A stretch of DNA of 15,183 nt, taken from the NCBI GenBank assembly GCA_023423995.1, contig JAFAEL010000176.1:1-15183 (forward strand), given 5' to 3'. Below are positions 12,282 through 15,183 of this stretch, piece by piece. Origin of the DNA: Pseudomonadota bacterium. Lineage in GTDB: Bacteria; Pseudomonadota; Alphaproteobacteria; Rhizobiales; Beijerinckiaceae. The number at the start of each line of letters is the position of its first letter. Within the stretch, counting starts at the first letter, position 1. The notes beneath the pieces are model-generated. The model did no database searches, was not told the origin of the DNA, and was given only the letters and a program-made list of their open reading frames with translations. The position numbers and the translations under genes were made by a program.

Positions 12282-14651
12282 TCAGCTCTTTTGGGCCGGC
12301 GCCTCGATCATCTGGCGGATGCGGAGCGCCAGCGCATCGACGGAGAAGGGCTTGGTGATCATCTCCATCCCGGGCTCGAGGAAGCCCGAGGAGATGGCTG
12401 CGTTCTCCGCGTAGCCGGTGATGAAGAGGACCTTGAGGTTCGGGCGGCGCACCCTCGCCGCATCCGCAAGCTGGCGGCCATTGAGCCCGGGCAACCCGAC
12501 ATCGGTGACGAGAAGGTCCACGCGCTGGTCGGTCTCCAAGATGCGCAACCCGCCGGGCCCGTCAGGCGCCTGGAGCGGCCGGTAGCCCAGATCCTCCAGC
12601 ACCTCGATGATGAGGTCCCTGACGACGGCCTCGTCCTCCACCACGAGCACGGTCTCGCCGGAGGGCGAGAACGGCAGCTTCTCATTGGAGGCTTGCGGCG
12701 CCCGGTCCGGAACCTCGCCGTGATAGCGTGGGAGGTAGATCTTCACCGTCGTGCCTTTTCCGACCTCCGAGTAGATCCTGGCGTGCCCCTCCGACTGGCG
12801 GGCGAAGCCGTAGATCATGGACAGGCCGAGCCCGGTTCCCTGGCCGAGAGGCTTGGTGGTGAAGAAGGGATCGAATGCACGCGCAATCACGTCCGGGGTC
12901 ATCCCCGTGCCGGTGTCGGTGACGCTCACGCAGATGTATTGGCCAGCCGAGACGCCCTGGTGCTGCGCCGCATAGGCCCGGTCGAGATGCGTGTTGCAGG
13001 TCTCGATCGTCAGCGTGCCGCCTTCCGGCATGGCGTCGCGGCCGTTGATGGCAAGGTTGAGAAGCGCGTTCTCGAGCTGGTTGGGATCACACAGCGTCAG
13101 CCACAGCCCGCCCGCGGTGACGATCTCGAGCCGGATCGACTCGCCGAGCGTGCGCCTCAGCAGGTCCTCCATGCCCGTGACGAGCTGGTTGGCCTGGACC
13201 GGCTTCGGGTCGAGCGGTTGGCGGCGGGAAAAGGCCAGAAGGCGATGGGTCAGGGCCGCGGCGCGGTTGGCGGACGAGATCGCCGCTTTCGCGTAGCGTT
13301 CCAGGTTCTCCGTGCGCCCCTGGGCGAGGCGTGTCTGAAGCAGGTCGAGCGCACCGATCACGCCTGTCAGGAGATTGTTGAAGTCATGCGCGATGCCGCC
13401 CGTGAGCTGGCCCACCGCCTCCATCTTCTGAGCCTGCCGAAGCTGGTCCTCGGCTTGCCGTAGCGCTTCTGCCTGCGCCCTCTCGGTCGTGACGTGGCGA
13501 CCATTGGCGTACACGGTTTCCCGGTCCGACGACGCCGTCCATGAGAACCAGCGCGGGCTGCCGTCGCGGTGCAGCAGCCGGCTTTCGAAGCTCGCCGCCG
13601 AACGGTCGCCGGCCGCGTCCAGGCCCATGGAGGTCCGCTCGACATCCTCGGGATGGACGAAGTCGTGCAGGCGCTTTCCGACCGTCTCACGCAGGTCGTA
13701 GCCGAGGAGCTCGCTCCAGGCCGGATTGACGGCCTCCAGCAGTCCGGAGGTGTCCGCGACGACCATGAGGTCGCGCGAGTTCTGCCAGATGCGGTCACGC
13801 TCACGCGTCCGGCTCTCGACCATGCTGCCGAGTTGCTCGTTGAAGGCGCGCAGCTCCGCCTCGGCGAGCTTGCTGTCGGTGATGTCGTAGATCACGCCGA
13901 CATGACGGATGCCCGCATTCTCGCTGTCGGCCACGGCCTCGCTGCGCCGCGCCACCCAGCGAACCTCCTGGGTTCCGGGACGCCTGACCTGGAACTCGGC
14001 ATGCACGATGCGCCCGGGCTCGCCGCTGTCCATGTCGGGCGCGAAGATCGCCTCGCCCGACATCGAGAGCGCATTGACCAGCCTGATCGGTACGACCCGG
14101 CTCGGCCGCAAGCCGAGAAGACGGCAGAACTGCTCCGACACTTCCGCCGTGGCGAAGCCGGGCACGTACTCGAACGTGCCGATTCCGCCCGCCGATTGCG
14201 CGATCCGCAGCCGCTCTTCGGTCCGCTTCTGCTCCGTGATGTCGACCAGGACGCCACTGAACCGGACGGGGCGTTCCTCCTCGTCGTGCTGGGCACGGCC
14301 CCGCGCCTCGACCCAACGGGTGGTCCCGTCGGGCGCGAGGAGGCGGTATTCGCGCGAGAACAGCTCGGCGCCTTCCAGGACGCCGGCCACGGCCATCTTG
14401 ACCCTGAGCCGGTCCGCGGGATGGATCCGCGTGAAGAAGGTCTCGGGCGGAAGGCCGCGCGCCGCCTCCGCGGGATCCACCCCGTGGAGCAGGGCGAAGC
14501 GCGCATCGGCGTAGAGGCGGCCGCCGGCGAGGTCCCAGTCCCAGCTGCCGACCGAGCCCGCCGCGGTGAGCACGAGCTGGAGCTGCTGGTGATCCAGGCT
14601 GAACGGCCCGATCCCCGGGCGGTCGTTTCCGGATTGCGCGGGGTCAGACAC
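12282..14651 (-). CDS. Soluble hybrid sensor histidine kinase (three PAS, HisKA, HATPase, receiver)
   Basis: Cytoplasmic hybrid kinase of 789 residues with no membrane segment. The domain order is PAS1 about 24-140 (with a PAC end FSGVLVDITEQK), PAS2 about 150-260 (ending VGVIYDITDSK), a helical link, and PAS3 about 286-392 (SRDLMVVADTSGLLEAVNPAW). Next is HisKA with the phospho-acceptor His422 in GGIAHDFNNLL, then HATPase with N-box NLAINGRDAMP (532-542), G1 DTGTGM (579-584) and G2 GQGTGLGLS (603-611). The C-terminal receiver (about 667-785) has acidic Glu672/Asp673, phospho-acceptor Asp717, Thr745 and Lys767, so all catalytic residues are present. The start is GTG 14651, 14 bases after the CheC stop. 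No DNA-binding output is present and no histidine phosphotransfer protein is in the window. The signal is unknown. A WxxxxG cofactor pocket for haem or flavin is not evident. Confidence 0.94.
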   Translation of the reverse strand: MSDPAQSGNDRPGIGPFSLDHQQLQLVLTAAGSVGSWDWDLAGGRLYADARFALLHGVDPAEAARGLPPETFFTRIHPADRLRVKMAVAGVLEGAELFSREYRLLAPDGTTRWVEARGRAQHDEEERPVRFSGVLVDITEQKRTEERLRIAQSAGGIGTFEYVPGFATAEVSEQFCRLLGLRPSRVVPIRLVNALSMSGEAIFAPDMDSGEPGRIVHAEFQVRRPGTQEVRWVARRSEAVADSENAGIRHVGVIYDITDSKLAEAELRAFNEQLGSMVESRTRERDRIWQNSRDLMVVADTSGLLEAVNPAWSELLGYDLRETVGKRLHDFVHPEDVERTSMGLDAAGDRSAASFESRLLHRDGSPRWFSWTASSDRETVYANGRHVTTERAQAEALRQAEDQLRQAQKMEAVGQLTGGIAHDFNNLLTGVIGALDLLQTRLAQGRTENLERYAKAAISSANRAAALTHRLLAFSRRQPLDPKPVQANQLVTGMEDLLRRTLGESIRLEIVTAGGLWLTLCDPNQLENALLNLAINGRDAMPEGGTLTIETCNTHLDRAYAAQHQGVSAGQYICVSVTDTGTGMTPDVIARAFDPFFTTKPLGQGTGLGLSMIYGFARQSEGHARIYSEVGKGTTVKIYLPRYHGEVPDRAPQASNEKLPFSPSGETVLVVEDEAVVRDLIIEVLEDLGYRPLQAPDGPGGLRILETDQRVDLLVTDVGLPGLNGRQLADAARVRRPNLKVLFITGYAENAAISSGFLEPGMEMITKPFSVDALALRIRQMIEAPAQKS

Positions 14652-14665
14652 GGGCGGCCGCTCGT

Positions 14666-15183
14666 TCAGCCGAAGGCATCGGACCCGGCGACCCGCTCGA
14701 TGAAGTTGCGAACCAGCAGCTTGAGCTGCGTCAACGAGGGGAGGTCCATCAGCATCGCGATGAAACCACGGATGTCGTGTTCGCGAACTGAGAAGTTGAT
14801 GTAGAGAAACAGGACCGTCGACGCCGGCGGCTGCGCCCGCGAGATCTGGAACAGCTCGGGCCCTCGTCCACGCAACACCTCCGGCAGGGACATCGTCAGC
14901 GAGCGCTCAAGCATGTTCGCCATCGTGGCGAGGCAGCCGTTGAGGATGATGTTTCCCGTCTCGGCGAGAGCCTCCTGCTCCAGCTCCACCAGCTCGTCCG
15001 GCCCCAGCTCGCCGCCCGTGACCGCGCGGACGAGTTCCAGGCTGCTCCGCTCGGGGAAGATGAGGAGGGCCTGGCCCGCAAAGGCGCCGCTGAAATCCTG
15101 GTGGATGGCGACGAGCGTCGAGTCCTCGCGCTCGCCGATGAGCTGGGCCGCCGTGTCGCGCGACACGATCTCGATGGACGGCA
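14666..15183 (-). CDS. cheC: CheC-type phosphatase, partial (5' end beyond the right edge)
   Basis: Member of the CheC/CheX/FliY family, which removes phosphate from CheY-like receivers. The frame stays open to the window edge, so the N-terminus is missing; a GTG at 15166 is in frame but codons upstream (encoding PSIEIV) look like the same protein. Counting from 15166, the active-site motif is EQEALAETGNIILN. Glu69 and Asn72, followed 22 residues later by Pro95, match the family consensus E-x2-N-x22-P, with Glu65 where Asp or Ser is usual. Only one such motif is visible; typical CheC has two. It is 14 bases upstream of the hybrid kinase in the same orientation, with no chemotaxis genes nearby, so its likely target is a receiver of this local two-component system rather than flagellar CheY. 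Confidence 0.85.
   Translation of the reverse strand, partial: PSIEIVSRDTAAQLIGEREDSTLVAIHQDFSGAFAGQALLIFPERSSLELVRAVTGGELGPDELVELEQEALAETGNIILNGCLATMANMLERSLTMSLPEVLRGRGPELFQISRAQPPASTVLFLYINFSVREHDIRGFIAMLMDLPSLTQLKLLVRNFIERVAGSDAFG

Noticed and set aside
12035..12358. Plus-strand frame of 107 codons in the tetR/kinase gap
   Set aside because: No ribosome site, no family resemblance, Arg/Ser/Pro-rich, and it runs into the kinase gene.
12237..13463. 408-codon plus-strand frame opposite the hybrid kinase
   Set aside because: Antisense shadow; the minus-strand frame carries intact kinase and receiver motifs.
13569..14804. 411-codon plus-strand frame across the kinase/cheC boundary
   Set aside because: Crosses two real minus-strand genes and has no domain of its own.

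Overview
The window is high-GC, densely packed bacterial DNA in which almost every base is coding. Gene content (a TRAP solute receptor with a GntR/FCD regulator, an aerobic-type molybdenum hydroxylase, a PAS hybrid histidine kinase with a CheC protein) and a paired-hairpin REP-like element of the form CCTTCTCCC-loop-GGGAGAAGG suggest an alphaproteobacterium, probably Hyphomicrobiales (Methylobacterium/Microvirga/Bosea-like). That placement is an inference from style and gene families, not from a marker gene. There are no rRNA or tRNA genes, CRISPR arrays, insertion sequences or phage genes that I can see.

Layout. (1) 1-1870: a TRAP-type periplasmic receptor gene (minus strand), followed by two tandem hairpins at the window edge, divergent from a GntR/FCD regulator. 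(2) 2040-3254: a lone branched-chain-amino-acid-type ABC solute-binding protein with no permease or ATPase next to it. (3) 3258-7428: a tungstate/molybdate uptake locus. A regulator with a ModE/LysR-like winged helix fused to a periplasmic-binding-like sensor domain diverges from tupB-tupC-tupA and a second, ModA-like binding protein. The divergent start region carries a 7-bp inverted repeat with a 6-bp spacer, AT-rich in an otherwise GC-rich region, with ModE-box geometry. (4) 7406-11197: a three-subunit molybdenum hydroxylase of the xanthine dehydrogenase family, PaoABC (YagTSR) type, reading towards the transport operon and overlapping it tail to tail. (5) 11399-11992: a TetR regulator divergent from the hydroxylase operon. 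A perfect 7-bp inverted repeat sits exactly between a candidate -35 and -10 of the hydroxylase promoter. (6) 11993-12281: a 289-bp gap with a hairpin on each side and a possible 36-codon ORF. (7) 12282-15183: a soluble three-PAS hybrid histidine kinase preceded by a CheC-type phosphatase gene that runs off the right edge.

How they may work together. The centre of the window reads as a metal-oxyanion module. The sensor-regulator controls import of tungstate and/or molybdate through one permease/ATPase pair served by two different binding proteins. A molybdopterin enzyme that would consume the metal lies back to back with it under separate TetR control. Three divergent regulator/target pairs in 12 kb (gntR/dctP, PBP-type regulator/tup, tetR/pao) make this a run of locally controlled catabolic and transport units. 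None of these families is new in itself. The most unusual points are the two binding proteins of different families in one tup operon, the candidate ModE-like operator, the tail-to-tail transporter/enzyme arrangement, and the CheC-hybrid kinase pair.
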